From: Nostoc sp. LEGE 06077
GTDB lineage: Bacteria; Cyanobacteriota; Cyanobacteriia; Cyanobacteriales; Nostocaceae
Direction: 5' to 3'
Length of the DNA: 37,648 nucleotides
NCBI RefSeq assembly: GCF_015207705.1
Contig: NZ_JADEWI010000068.1
Location: 1-37,648 of the forward strand
The notes beneath the pieces are model-generated. The model was not told the origin of the DNA and ran no database searches. It was given only the letters and a program-made list of their open reading frames with translations. Numbering within the stretch: the stretch's first letter is position 1; each line of letters starts with the position of its first letter. A program made the position numbers and the translations under genes. Positions 7,152 through 16,106 of the stretch are shown here, piece after piece.

Positions 7152-7233
7152 TTTTTAAGGGGGCTAGGGGGGATCAGGCAAAATATTTAATACTTCTCAG
7201 ACATCCTCTGAGCGCCTGAATTTTGCACCATTA

Positions 7234-8307
7234 CTACTGGGTAGTTAACTGGATGGTTTCTTTGACAATTAAGAAAATGCCTAAGCCAAGAAGTAGCACC
7301 AAGCCTGTTTGCATTACACCTTCTTGAATGCGGCTAGGTAAAGGTTTACCACGCAAACCTTCAATTAACAGAAAAGCTAATTGTCCACCGTCTAATGCGG
7401 GTAAAGGCAAGATGTTGATAATGGCTAAGTTAATGCTGATAATTGCGGCAAAAGATAACAAATTTGTGCTGTCATCTGCGGCTAATTTTGCCCCAACTTT
7501 GACGATATTAACTGGCCCTGAAACTTGACCGATGGTTTGTTGAAAGTTAGTAATTAACTGCCCAAAACCGTTCAGCGTACCAATAAATAGTTGTTGAAAG
7601 CGGTTAGCAGCAATCCCAAAAATCTCGAAAGGACTATTAGGTTTACGAAAAATTGGTTTACCATTTGGCCCTAATTGAATCCCCACCAAGCCTTTACCAT
7701 CAGCGCCTTGTGCTGGGGTTAATTTTAGGGAAACTTGTTGATTTTGCTGCTGAACTTTGAGGGCAATTTCCTGATTGGGATGAGTTTGAATTTCTTTGGT
7801 CAAGATAGCCGTGGCTTTGTCAGAAGCTGGGAGTTCTTGACCATTAACAGCTAGAACAATATCACCTTCTCTAATTCCGGCTTGATAGGCAATAGATTGT
7901 TCGTTAACTGGTTGAACAAGTACACCGGGTTGATAATTAAATTTTTCTGGTATGCCAACAATACCCAATTGGATAACTAGCACTAAATAAGCAAATATTA
8001 AATTTGCTATTACACCCGCACTGATGACGATCGCCCGATCTAAAACGGGACGGTTACGCAGCAGATTCGGGTCGTTGGGGGGAATTTCACTATCTGGGTC
8101 ATCATCGGGAAAGCCGACAAAGCCACCCAAGGGAAAAGCACGGACAGCATATTCGGTTTCCGTTCCTTGGTATTTCCACAAAACCGGGCCGAAACCCAAA
8201 GAAAAGCGGTTAACATAAATGCCTTGAGACCTTGCTGCTACAAAGTGTCCCAGTTCATGTACCAAAATTAAAACAGCCAAGACTGCGATCGCTGCTAAAA
8301 CTGACAT
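7234..8307 (-). CDS. rseP: RseP-type site-2 zinc metalloprotease (M50)
   Basis: This is an integral membrane protease that cuts transmembrane segments of regulatory proteins such as anti-sigma factors. The 357 residues show the zinc site HELGH (17-21) inside TM1, a second conserved membrane segment at about 92-115, one PDZ domain at about 128-195 (GVLVQPVNEQSIAYQAGIREGD), the third metal ligand in LPALDGGQL (D306), and a final TM at about 329-347. A single PDZ is normal for cyanobacterial forms, while E. coli has two. The ATG at 8307 places HExxH right at the N-terminus, as usual. As I recall, serS often lies directly upstream in Nostocales; here it is 25 kb away and reversed (see findings). 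Confidence 0.94.
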   Translation of the reverse strand: MSVLAAIAVLAVLILVHELGHFVAARSQGIYVNRFSLGFGPVLWKYQGTETEYAVRAFPLGGFVGFPDDDPDSEIPPNDPNLLRNRPVLDRAIVISAGVIANLIFAYLVLVIQLGIVGIPEKFNYQPGVLVQPVNEQSIAYQAGIREGDIVLAVNGQELPASDKATAILTKEIQTHPNQEIALKVQQQNQQVSLKLTPAQGADGKGLVGIQLGPNGKPIFRKPNSPFEIFGIAANRFQQLFIGTLNGFGQLITNFQQTIGQVSGPVNIVKVGAKLAADDSTNLLSFAAIISINLAIINILPLPALDGGQLAFLLIEGLRGKPLPSRIQEGVMQTGLVLLLGLGIFLIVKETIQLTTQ

Positions 8308-8363
8308 AAAGCAAATTAGTCAAAATATTCGGATATATATGTTTATTGTAGTAGTTGGGGATG

Positions 8364-8380
8364 GTGTACACAGATAAATC
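8364..8380 (+). repeat. Possible end fragment of the 213-bp element
   Basis: GTGTACACAGATAAATC matches the outer end of copy B (GTACACACAGATAAAT) and of copy A read on the minus strand (GTGTACACACAAATAAATC), apart from a 2-bp shorter AC run. It is the end next to the CTCGGAA hairpin, which is precisely the end that copy C lacks. Confidence 0.5.
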
Positions 8381-8766
8381 CTCCAATTGCTGTTGAGCTT
8401 GATTAATTAGAATCAATATCCACAAATTGGATTGAAGATGTATTCTCGTCAAATTTTCTGCCGCCATCACCATTCAATCTTGCGTTTATCTGCATTCTAT
8501 ATTGAAGGAAAATTAGTATACTAAACTACTTTTGAATGAGTGCAATTACACAAACGAGCCGGATCGTTACCACAAACCGTAACTAATATTAAATTTTAAA
8601 TACTCTTGACAGAAACTTTAAAAAGTAACTAAAAAATTGTAGTGAATAAACAGAGTAAATCTAGATAGATGTATTGAGACTAAATAAAATATTGCCAAAT
8701 TGCTCACAATCTCATTGTCAAATAGTTCACTCTTATAGCAGAATTCGGGAGCCAGAAGTAAAACAT

Positions 8767-8790
8767 TATGTCTCTCTATCTTGAGACATA
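8767..8790. promoter_or_regulatory. Inverted repeat upstream of kdpA
   Basis: TATGTCTC, an 8-nt spacer TCTATCTT, then GAGACATA: a perfect 8-bp inverted repeat ending 82 bp before the kdpA ATG. Its place suits an operator or a leader hairpin for the potassium operon. No known regulator motif was matched. Confidence 0.35.
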
Positions 8791-8872
8791 GATTACGTAC
8801 TTTAAGTAGAAATCCGCAATATATCTAAAATAATTAGCTGGCGAGTATTAAGTTAAACTGAGCGCAAAATAA

Positions 8873-10558
8873 ATGGGACAAGGTTTTTTACAAATCGGCT
8901 TGACGCTGTGTCTTGTCATAGCGATCGCCCCAATTTTGGGAAGATACATAGGGCGTGTGTTTATGGGAGCGAGAACGTTGCTTGATCCCCTCATGAACCC
9001 AATCGAACACAGCATTTATCTAATAGCTGGTGTGAATAGAAAAGATGACATGACAGCCTGGCAGTATATCCGGGCGATTTTGTTCAGCAATATTGTCATG
9101 GCTATTTTAGTTTTCGGGTTGATCCATTATCAAAGATTTTTACCTTGGAATCCCAGTGGCTTTTTTTCCCCACATTGGCATACATTACTACACACTGTAA
9201 TTTCCTTTGTCACCAACACCGATCAGCAACACTATACCCCCGAAACAACCCTGAGTTACTTCAGCCAAGTCGCAGCTTTAGGCTTTTTGATGTTCACCTC
9301 GGCTGGTACAGGTTTAGCTGTGGGGATCGCCTTTATTCGTGGGTTGACTAGCAAAAGGCTAGGAAACTTTTATGTTGACCTAATTCGTGGCATTACCAGG
9401 ATATTACTGCCGATTTCTGTGATTGGGGCGATCGCCCTCGTGTTATTAGGCGTACCGCAAACCCTAGATAAACCATTGATTGTGGAAACTCTAGAGGGCA
9501 GCACACAATATCTAGCCAGAGGCCCTGTCGCGTCCTTTGAGATGATTAAAATGCTGGGTGAGAACGGCGGTGGTTTCTTTGCAGCGAATTCCGCCCATCC
9601 CTTTGAAAATCCCAATGGCGCGTCTAATTTAATCGAACTCATCGCTATGATTGCCATTCCCGCAGCCTTGATATTCACCTACGGGATGTTTGCCAAAAAT
9701 CTCAAACAAGCTTGGCTGTTATTTTGGATGGTGTTTGCCGCTTTTGTGATTTTAGTTTGGGTGGCTGTCAGTGGCGAACTGCAAGGGAATCCCCTAGTTA
9801 ACAGCACATTGGGCGTAGAACTGCCGAATTTAGAAGGCAAAGAAGTGAGATTTGGCGCAATTCAAACAGCACTCTGGGCAGTGACTACCACCGCCACCAT
9901 GACTGGTGCAGTCAACGGAATGCATGATTCCTTAATGCCTCAAGGATTATTTGTGACGTTATTTAATTTATTTGTGCAAATAATCTGGGGAGGACAAGGA
10001 ACAGGTATAGCTTACTTGCTGATTTACTTAATTCTCACCGTGTTCTTAACCGGATTGATGGTGGGACGCACACCGGAATTTTTGGGACGCAAAATTGAAA
10101 AGCGCGAAATCATCCTTGCCAGTGTGGTGCTGTTGATTCACCCCATCATGATTTTAATTCCCAGCGCGATCGCCCTAGCTTATCCCTTTTCCCTCTCAGG
10201 AATTACAAACCCAGGCTTTCATGGTATTTCTCAAGTAGTTTATGAATATGCCTCAGCCGCAGCTAATAACGGTTCCGGCTTAGAGAAACTAACTGATAAT
10301 ACCCTGTGGTGGAATTTAAGCACGGGTTTGAGTATGTTGGCTGGGCGCTATATCCCAATTATTGCCATCTTGCTATTAGCTGAGAATATGTCGCGCAAAC
10401 CCATCACACCAGAAACAGCGGGAACACTCAAAACCGATTCATTAATGTTCACCACAGTTACAGCGGGTATAGTACTGATTTTAGGAGTATTAACATTCTT
10501 TCCCGTTTTAGCCCTAGGCCCCATCGCCGAAGGATTTAAACTAGCATCTGGCAGTTAG
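8873..10558 (+). CDS. kdpA: Potassium-transporting ATPase subunit A
   Basis: KdpA is the K+-selective channel-like subunit of the KdpFABC high-affinity uptake pump in the plasma membrane. The 561-residue length is normal. It has about ten hydrophobic segments and the repeated selectivity-filter loops: TNTDQQHY (114-121) and [20 protein letters not shown] (229-248), plus [15 protein letters not shown] (143-157) and a later [16 protein letters not shown]. The ATG at 8873 matches the family start [10 protein letters not shown]. It opens the operon kdpA-kdpB-small subunit-kdpC-truncated kdpD. The regulator is unknown because no kinase or KdpE lies nearby. Confidence 0.97.
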   Translation: MGQGFLQIGLTLCLVIAIAPILGRYIGRVFMGARTLLDPLMNPIEHSIYLIAGVNRKDDMTAWQYIRAILFSNIVMAILVFGLIHYQRFLPWNPSGFFSPHWHTLLHTVISFVTNTDQQHYTPETTLSYFSQVAALGFLMFTSAGTGLAVGIAFIRGLTSKRLGNFYVDLIRGITRILLPISVIGAIALVLLGVPQTLDKPLIVETLEGSTQYLARGPVASFEMIKMLGENGGGFFAANSAHPFENPNGASNLIELIAMIAIPAALIFTYGMFAKNLKQAWLLFWMVFAAFVILVWVAVSGELQGNPLVNSTLGVELPNLEGKEVRFGAIQTALWAVTTTATMTGAVNGMHDSLMPQGLFVTLFNLFVQIIWGGQGTGIAYLLIYLILTVFLTGLMVGRTPEFLGRKIEKREIILASVVLLIHPIMILIPSAIALAYPFSLSGITNPGFHGISQVVYEYASAAANNGSGLEKLTDNTLWWNLSTGLSMLAGRYIPIIAILLLAENMSRKPITPETAGTLKTDSLMFTTVTAGIVLILGVLTFFPVLALGPIAEGFKLASGS

Positions 10559-10560
10559 AA

Positions 10561-10588
10561 AAGTGCTGAGTTGAAAGTGCTGAGTTGA
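10561..10588. repeat. Tandem 14-bp repeat (2 x AAGTGCTGAGTTGA)
   Basis: Two exact copies of AAGTGCTGAGTTGA begin two bases after the kdpA stop and are followed by a CCTCCTGCCTCCTGCC stretch (10603-10618). This low-complexity spacer, inside an operon, separates kdpA from kdpB. Confidence 0.8.
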
Positions 10589-10648
10589 AGAATTTTCTTC
10601 TACCTCCTGCCTCCTGCCTTATACCTCCTCCCTTGCATTACTGAAGAT

Positions 10649-12754
10649 ATGAACCCAGTTGCACCTACCCCCAAATCAAAAACACCAAGAGCGCGTCCGA
10701 GCGATCGCCGTCAAGCCCGAAAAAAAGCCAAGATAAATAATCAAGTAATTTACATCAGGGCAATTAGGGATGCTTTTATCAAGCTGAATCCCAAAGCTGC
10801 GATCAAAAATCCGGTGATGTTTATAGTTTGGATTGGCACACTTGTTACCCTGGCTGTCACCATTGATCCCAACTTATTCGGCCCCACCCAACAGCGAAAT
10901 CCTCAACTGTTCAACGGTATCCTCACCGGAATTTTGTTTTTTACAGTCTGGTTTGCTAACTTTGCCGAAGCTGTAGCCGAAGGACGTGGTAAAGCCCAAG
11001 CCGATGCGTTGCGATCGACACAATCAGAAACCATCGCCAAAAAACTCGCCGCCGATGGCTCAATTAGCGAGGTTCCTTCCACTAGTCTCCAACAAGGCGA
11101 CAACATATATATCGTCGCTGGCGATATCATCCCCGCTGATGGGGAAGTGATTATGGGTGTCGCCTCGGTGGATGAATCCGCAATTACGGGCGAATCTGCA
11201 CCAGTTCTCAAAGAATCAGGTTCAGATGTCGCTAGTTCCGTTACAGGTGGAACACGTATCATCTCTGACGAGTTAATCATCCGCGTCACAGCTGATCCCG
11301 GCAAAGGCTTTATTGATCGGATGATTACTTTAGTAGAAGGTGCAGAACGCAGCAAAACACCCAACGAAATTGCCCTCACAGTCTTACTAGCAGTATTAAG
11401 CTTAATATTTCTGTTTGTTGTCGCTACCTTGCCAGCATTCGCCTACTACGTTCAAAGTCCTGTCAGCATCCCAGTGTTAATTGCGTTATTAGTAGCATTG
11501 ATTCCTACAACCATTGGCGGCTTACTCAGTGCGATTGGGATTGCAGGGATGGATCGAGTCGCTCAATTTAACGTTATTGCTACCTCTGGACGATCAGTGG
11601 AAGCCTGCGGCGATATCAACACTTTAGTTCTCGATAAAACCGGCACAATTACCCTCGGCAACCGTTTAGCCGAAGAATTTATCCCCATTAATGGTCATTC
11701 TATGCAGGAAGTGGCTTATATTGCCCTAATAGCCAGCATATTTGACGATACACCAGAAGGTAAATCCATTACTCGACTCGCAGAAAGATTAGGCGCACGA
11801 CTAGATTTTGATCCCCACCAAGCCGCAGGAGTGGAATTTTCAGCCAAAACCCGGATGAGTGGGACAAATTTAGCCAATGGAAGAGAAGTCCGCAAAGGTG
11901 CAGTCGGTGCGATTAAAGGATTTGTGCTTTCCCGCAACGGCCGAGATACTCCAGAACTAGATGCTGCATATCAACGAGTTTCCCAACAAGGCGGTACACC
12001 TCTAGCAGTTTGCTTAGATCAAGAAATTTATGGTGTGATCTATCTCAAAGATATTGTCAAACCCGGCATTCGTGAACGTTTTTCCCAGTTACGCCGGATG
12101 GGTGTGCGGACTGTCATGCTCACAGGAGACAACCACATTACCGCATCTGTCATTGCCAAAGAAGCTGGTGTAGATGATTTTATTGCCGAAGCCACACCAG
12201 AAGATAAAATCAGCGTCATTCAACGAGAACAGGCTGAAGGCAAACTGGTAGCTATGACAGGGGACGGAACTAACGATGCTCCCGCATTGGCACAGGCAAA
12301 TGTTGGTGTCGCCATGAATACTGGTACTCAAGCCGCTAAAGAAGCAGCCAATATGGTAGATTTAGACTCTGACCCTACCAAACTCATCGATATTATCAGT
12401 ATTGGCAAACAACTGCTGATTACGCGGGGGGCATTAACAACATTTTCTCTTGCTAATGATATTGCTAAGTATTTTGCAATTATTCCGGTAATTTTTGCAG
12501 CTACTAACCTGCAAAGTCTGAATATTATGAATTTGACTAGCACAAATTCCGCTGTGCTATCGGCCTTAATTTACAATGCGTTGATTATTCCCGCTTTAAT
12601 TCCTTTGGCTTTAAAAGGTGTGAAATTTAGACCCCTGACAGCAAATCAATTACTACAACGGAATATTTTAATTTATGGCTTAGGTGGTGTGATTACACCG
12701 TTTATTGCGATTAAGCTATTAGATTTGTTGATTACAGCAGTAGGTCTGGCTTAG
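10649..12754 (+). CDS. kdpB: Potassium-transporting ATPase subunit B (P-type ATPase)
   Basis: KdpB hydrolyses ATP to drive K+ through KdpA. The 701 residues carry every P-type landmark: TGES (180-183) in the actuator domain, the phosphorylated aspartate D329 in [12 protein letters not shown], a nucleotide-binding domain with KGAVGAI, and the hinge [15 protein letters not shown]. Membrane segments lie around 55-72, 90-110, 243-262 and 274-298, with three more at the C-terminus. The first 35 residues form a basic, Pro-rich tail ([20 protein letters not shown]) that is longer than in E. coli and probably cytoplasmic. The ATG at 10649 lies 90 bp after kdpA. Confidence 0.97.
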   Translation: MNPVAPTPKSKTPRARPSDRRQARKKAKINNQVIYIRAIRDAFIKLNPKAAIKNPVMFIVWIGTLVTLAVTIDPNLFGPTQQRNPQLFNGILTGILFFTVWFANFAEAVAEGRGKAQADALRSTQSETIAKKLAADGSISEVPSTSLQQGDNIYIVAGDIIPADGEVIMGVASVDESAITGESAPVLKESGSDVASSVTGGTRIISDELIIRVTADPGKGFIDRMITLVEGAERSKTPNEIALTVLLAVLSLIFLFVVATLPAFAYYVQSPVSIPVLIALLVALIPTTIGGLLSAIGIAGMDRVAQFNVIATSGRSVEACGDINTLVLDKTGTITLGNRLAEEFIPINGHSMQEVAYIALIASIFDDTPEGKSITRLAERLGARLDFDPHQAAGVEFSAKTRMSGTNLANGREVRKGAVGAIKGFVLSRNGRDTPELDAAYQRVSQQGGTPLAVCLDQEIYGVIYLKDIVKPGIRERFSQLRRMGVRTVMLTGDNHITASVIAKEAGVDDFIAEATPEDKISVIQREQAEGKLVAMTGDGTNDAPALAQANVGVAMNTGTQAAKEAANMVDLDSDPTKLIDIISIGKQLLITRGALTTFSLANDIAKYFAIIPVIFAATNLQSLNIMNLTSTNSAVLSALIYNALIIPALIPLALKGVKFRPLTANQLLQRNILIYGLGGVITPFIAIKLLDLLITAVGLA

Positions 12755-12837
12755 AAAGGCAAAAGGTAAAAGGCAAAAGGCAAAAGAAGAAAAAAATTAT
12801 TTTTTGCCCTGTTAGTCAGGGAAATTAGCAGATAAAT

Positions 12838-13086
12838 ATGAATAACGAGCCGATAAATTTAATGCGGGCGATCGCCTATATTTTGTCACAATGGCGTAAA
12901 CAAAAACTGGTATTAGGAATTCTGATTGGACTCGTCCTGAATTTAGGAATTTCTCGCGGAGTTTATGCAGCTACTAATAACACATTACAAATTCAATTTA
13001 CTTGGGCTTATGGTGTTTTGGGAGCGATTCTTTTAGGACTGATTTTTTACTTATTGGTTGTAGTTTTTCAACCAGAACGCTTTTAA
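12838..13086 (+). CDS. kdpG: Small Kdp membrane subunit, KdpF/KdpG-like
   Basis: The 82-residue protein lies between kdpB and kdpC, where the Anabaena kdp operon (kdpABGCD, from memory) carries the small gene called kdpG. It has two hydrophobic segments: about 24-45 (LVLGILIGLVLNLGI) and about 55-77 (YGVLGAILLGLIFYLLVVVF), ending QPERF. The second segment plus the xxERF end resembles KdpF, the one-helix peptide that stabilises KdpABC, so this may be KdpF with an added N-terminal helix. The ATG at 12838 follows a CCCTGTTAGTCAGGG hairpin (12807-12821). The start context is AT-rich with no strong ribosome site. Confidence 0.75.
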   Translation: MNNEPINLMRAIAYILSQWRKQKLVLGILIGLVLNLGISRGVYAATNNTLQIQFTWAYGVLGAILLGLIFYLLVVVFQPERF

Positions 13087-13122
13087 AAATTTAATACTCA
13101 ACACTCACACTCAGTAATTTTT

Positions 13123-13725
13123 ATGATAATTATTCGAGAAACTCTCAGAGCCATTCGTATAACTTTGATATTGTGGTTGATCACGGCACTCATTTATCCT
13201 TTAGCAATCCTGGTTATTGGTCAAGGTTTATTCCCTTTTCAAGCTAATGGTAGTGTGATGTTGAATATAGATGATAAGCCCATTGGGTCGGCTTTAATTG
13301 GGCAAATATTCACTGACGATCGCTATTTTCAAGGTCGTCCTAGCACAGTACGATATAGCCAAGGCAGAAAAGCGAAACCAAATGGGATATCTGGAGCTAG
13401 TAATCTTGCTCCCAGTAACCCAGAGTTGCTCAACCGTGTGATTGAGCAAGCAAACCAATACCAAGAACAAAGTATTCTCCCAGTTGAAGATTTAATTTAT
13501 ACCTCTGGTTCAGGTATAGATCCACATATTTCTTTGAAAGCAGCTAGACAGCAGATAGCACGGGTGGCGAATGCGCGAGGGATTAAGGAAGATGACATCT
13601 TACCTTTACTGAATAAGTACACTGATGGCAGATTTTTATGGATTTTCGGTGAACCGGGAATTAATTTTCTCCGGTTGAATTATGCACTTGATTTGCAAGA
13701 TATTAATCGTAAACTGAATCAATAA
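13123..13725 (+). CDS. kdpC: Potassium-transporting ATPase subunit C
   Basis: KdpC is a single-pass subunit of the Kdp pump that raises ATP affinity and holds KdpA and KdpB together. The 200 residues show one N-terminal membrane helix at about 12-34 and the family sequences FQGRPS (69-74), SGASNLAPSNPEL, DLIYTSGSGIDPHIS and GEPGINFLRLNYAL. The ATG at 13123 comes 36 bp after the preceding gene. It matches the usual KdpC length and shows no defects. Confidence 0.96.
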   Translation: MIIIRETLRAIRITLILWLITALIYPLAILVIGQGLFPFQANGSVMLNIDDKPIGSALIGQIFTDDRYFQGRPSTVRYSQGRKAKPNGISGASNLAPSNPELLNRVIEQANQYQEQSILPVEDLIYTSGSGIDPHISLKAARQQIARVANARGIKEDDILPLLNKYTDGRFLWIFGEPGINFLRLNYALDLQDINRKLNQ

Positions 13726-13814
13726 ACTATGTTTTTCAACGCAGAGTAACGCTGAGGTAAACGCAAAGCTACTCGGAGTGTTTGTTCAACTTTTTGCTAT
13801 CAACTCACGCCATC

Positions 13815-14975
13815 ATGTTAGATAACACTAATTCAGGTGCAGCTATCAATTCTTCTTACCCAGTACGCCGAGGGAAACATAAAATCTTCATTGGGATGGC
13901 TCCCGGTGTGGGTAAAACCTATCGGATGTTAGAAGAAGGAAATGCACTCAAACAAGAAGGAATTGACGTAGTTATTGGACTGTTGGAAACCCACGGACGT
14001 AAAGAGACGGCAGAAAAAGCAGCAGGGTTAGAAATTATACCGCGTAAGGAAATTTCTAGAGGTGGCTTGACGCTGACGGAAATGGATACAGAGGCAATTT
14101 TACAGCGATGTCTCCCAACAAGCAGCTATGGCTCTAAGTCTCAATTGGTTTTAGTTGATGAACTCGCCCATACCAATGTCCCTGGTTCCCAGCGCGAAAA
14201 ACGCTATCAAGATGTAGAAGTAATTTTGGCTGCGGGTATTGATGTCTACTCCACAATGAATGTGCAGCATTTAGAAAGTCTCAATGACTTGGTAGCCAGA
14301 ATTACTGGGGTAGTTGTCCGAGAACGGGTTCCAGATAGAATTTTAGAAGCAGCCGACGAAGTGGTGGTGGTAGATGTTACACCGGAAACTCTGCAAGAAC
14401 GGTTGTTAGAAGGAAAAATTTACGCGCAGTCAAAAATTCAACAAGCTTTAGATAACTTTTTTCAGCGCCGCAACTTAATTGCTTTACGAGAATTAGCTTT
14501 GCGCGAGGTAGCAGACAACATCGAAGAAGATGCGATCGCCTCTACACCCAATGGACAATTTTGTAACATTCATGAACGGGTTTTGGTATGTATATCTACT
14601 TACCCAAATTCATTACAATTACTGCGGCGTGGTGCGAGACTGGCTAATTACATGAATGCGCCACTGTATGTTGTGTTTGTCGCTGATCCTGAGCGCTTCT
14701 TAAGTAAAGATGAAAGTTTACACATCCACAACTGTGAAAAGCTGTGTCAAGAATTTGAGGGGACTTTTCTGCGTGTCACCAATGGTAATATAGCCCAAGC
14801 GATCGCCGAAGTTGCCGAGAAATACCGCATCACTCAAATTGTAATTGGAGAAAGTCAGCGATCTCGCTGGCAAATCCTCCTCAAAGGTTCCTTAACCCAA
14901 AAATTAGTCCGCTTATTAAAAAATATCGATATCCATATTATCGCTAGTGATAAACAATCTTCAGTTAAAATCTGA
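13815..14975 (+). CDS. kdpD: Truncated KdpD: sensor domain plus USP, no histidine kinase
   Basis: The protein matches only the cytoplasmic N-terminal half of KdpD. It has the KdpD domain with the Walker A loop GMAPGVGKT (27-35) and LVLVDELAHTN (Walker B-like), then a universal-stress-protein domain at about 245-370 (VLVCISTYPNS, GESQRSRW). It ends at 386 residues with no transmembrane helices, DHp or ATPase domain. A short KdpD of this type is known from Anabaena strains (recalled), so this is a natural form, not a fresh frameshift. I chose the ATG at 13815; a TTG at 13782 would add 11 residues. It ends the kdp operon, and no kdpE or separate kinase follows. Confidence 0.9.
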   Translation: MLDNTNSGAAINSSYPVRRGKHKIFIGMAPGVGKTYRMLEEGNALKQEGIDVVIGLLETHGRKETAEKAAGLEIIPRKEISRGGLTLTEMDTEAILQRCLPTSSYGSKSQLVLVDELAHTNVPGSQREKRYQDVEVILAAGIDVYSTMNVQHLESLNDLVARITGVVVRERVPDRILEAADEVVVVDVTPETLQERLLEGKIYAQSKIQQALDNFFQRRNLIALRELALREVADNIEEDAIASTPNGQFCNIHERVLVCISTYPNSLQLLRRGARLANYMNAPLYVVFVADPERFLSKDESLHIHNCEKLCQEFEGTFLRVTNGNIAQAIAEVAEKYRITQIVIGESQRSRWQILLKGSLTQKLVRLLKNIDIHIIASDKQSSVKI

Positions 14976-14999
14976 ACATTATCCATTACACAGTATCTC

Positions 15000-15941
15000 A
15001 TGAAAGTTGAGACTATCAGCATCAAGAATATCAAAGTTCAACAAAATCATATTTTAAAAAATATTTTTCATTTAGCATCTACTCCCACTCCCAACAATGC
15101 CCAATATCAACAACTAACTCACACTTTAAACAACACAGTATCAACAATTGAACATATTTGTGATAATCTGCAAATCACACCAGCAAATCTAACTAATTCA
15201 TCTCGCAAAATCTATTCCTGGTGCAAGTTTCTCACAGAAGAACAAAACTTAAAGCTTCATCTGATTAGTACTTACTATCTGCGACAAATGACTCAACAAA
15301 TCCTTGCATTAGAGGAACAAAATGCAGTTGCAGTCATGATTGAATTCACTAATTTAGCAGGATTATACCAAGGTAAAAGGTCTAGTAAAATTGTTTCACT
15401 GAAGGTTAATGAAGGTTTTATTAATGCGCCTGAAGAAGTCTTGCAAGCATTAGTAAAATGTATGCTATTAGGTAAAAATCCAGAAAGCACTAGACTGATT
15501 AGAGAATATGCTAGTTCGGAAGAATATAGTTCAATTCTCCTAGATTTGGATTTAATTGCTGATGTAATTGCTGAAAATCCTCAAGGTGATTTTTATAATT
15601 TAAATGACTTGTTTGACAAACTCAACTCTGAATATTTTGCGGCTAATCTTGTCAAACCACGCTTGACATGGAGTCAAATCAAAACCTATCGTAAATTTGG
15701 ACATTATGAACCAGCGAGAGATCGAGTAGTTATTAGTACAACCCTTGATAATGCTAATGTCCCCAAGTTTGTTGCTGAGTTCGTTTTATATCACGAATTA
15801 CTCCATAAACACCACGGCACAAAATGGGTAAATGGTAAACGAATGGTTCATACTACCCAATTTCGCACTGATGAGAGGCAGTTTAAATTATACGCAGAAG
15901 CAGATAGATGGTTAAAAAAGTTAACATCCCATCAAGGTTGA
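15000..15941 (+). CDS. HExxH metallopeptidase-like protein (SprT-like)
   Basis: The 313-residue soluble protein has a helical N-terminal half of unknown type. Its C-terminal domain carries a zinc-protease motif, YHELLHKHHG with HELLH at 265-269, followed by H284 and an Asp/Glu-rich segment TDERQF. The order FNSEYFAANL-like strand (LNSEYFAANLVKPRLTW), then DRVVISTTL, then HExxH is like SprT/minigluzincin domains. I therefore expect a zinc-dependent peptidase or DNA-protein cross-link type fold, with the substrate unknown. It begins 24 bp after truncated kdpD on the same strand, so it may be co-transcribed, and a terminator-like hairpin follows it. Confidence 0.65.
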   Translation: MKVETISIKNIKVQQNHILKNIFHLASTPTPNNAQYQQLTHTLNNTVSTIEHICDNLQITPANLTNSSRKIYSWCKFLTEEQNLKLHLISTYYLRQMTQQILALEEQNAVAVMIEFTNLAGLYQGKRSSKIVSLKVNEGFINAPEEVLQALVKCMLLGKNPESTRLIREYASSEEYSSILLDLDLIADVIAENPQGDFYNLNDLFDKLNSEYFAANLVKPRLTWSQIKTYRKFGHYEPARDRVVISTTLDNANVPKFVAEFVLYHELLHKHHGTKWVNGKRMVHTTQFRTDERQFKLYAEADRWLKKLTSHQG

Positions 15942-15992
15942 TCAAAAACTTTCGGCTGGAAAATCTCACCCCATCAAGGTTCCACATCTTCA

Positions 15993-16022
15993 CTCCAAAA
16001 TTAAGTATGTTTGGGGTTTTTT
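15993..16022 (+). terminator. Rho-independent terminator-like hairpin
   Basis: CTCCAAA (15993-15999) pairs with TTTGGGG (16010-16016), with one G-U, across a 10-nt loop, and is followed by six T. It lies 51 bp after the peptidase stop and would end the kdp-peptidase transcript. Confidence 0.5.
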
Positions 16023-16106
16023 ATTGAGATTTTGATAGTACAATTGTTCTAGTGATAGACCTCTGAGCGATGCGTTGCCGACGCGAAGAAAAAACATATC
16101 AATACT

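Larger units (their letters stand above)
6624..7233. other. Repeat-rich intergenic region between rseP and nth
   Basis: No gene is supported here. It holds, in order: AT-rich DNA with the TCTCCGCGCCTCTGCGTCTCTGCG phrase (about 6713-6737), a short palindromic repeat (6820-6875), and copy B of the 213-bp element with outer GATCCCC/GGGGATC arms. A frame at 6972-7190 is the element's internal frame and is probably not a gene. Confidence 0.6.
8308..8872. other. Intergenic region between rseP and kdpA (divergent promoters)
   Basis: No gene is seen in these 565 bp. The region is AT-rich and must carry the divergent promoters of rseP and the kdp operon. Visible items are a 17-bp sequence matching one end of the 213-bp element (8364-8380), a GAATTCGGGAGCCAGAAG phrase of a common Nostoc repeat (about 8742-8759), and an inverted repeat near kdpA (8767-8790). 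Confidence 0.6.

Noticed and set aside
6624-7233. A tRNA or known small RNA gene in the 610-bp gap
   Set aside because: I looked for a cloverleaf with GTTCRANNC and a CCA-type acceptor and saw none; the visible structure is explained by the dispersed repeats.
8255-8473. A 72-codon frame in the rseP-kdpA gap
   Set aside because: It starts in AT-rich intergenic DNA, overlaps the rseP start on the same strand, and has no ribosome site or recognisable sequence.
10903-12543. Several minus-strand frames inside kdpB
   Set aside because: They are shadows of a fully conserved P-type ATPase gene and show no domain or ribosome site.
13782-13814. TTG start for truncated KdpD
   Set aside because: It adds 11 hydrophobic residues not expected in KdpD; the ATG at 13815 is a better start.
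16060-16095. GAGCGATGCGTTGCCGACGCGAAG as a regulatory site
   Set aside because: This GC-rich phrase is a fragment of a common dispersed cyanobacterial repeat and has no symmetry or promoter context that would support regulation.
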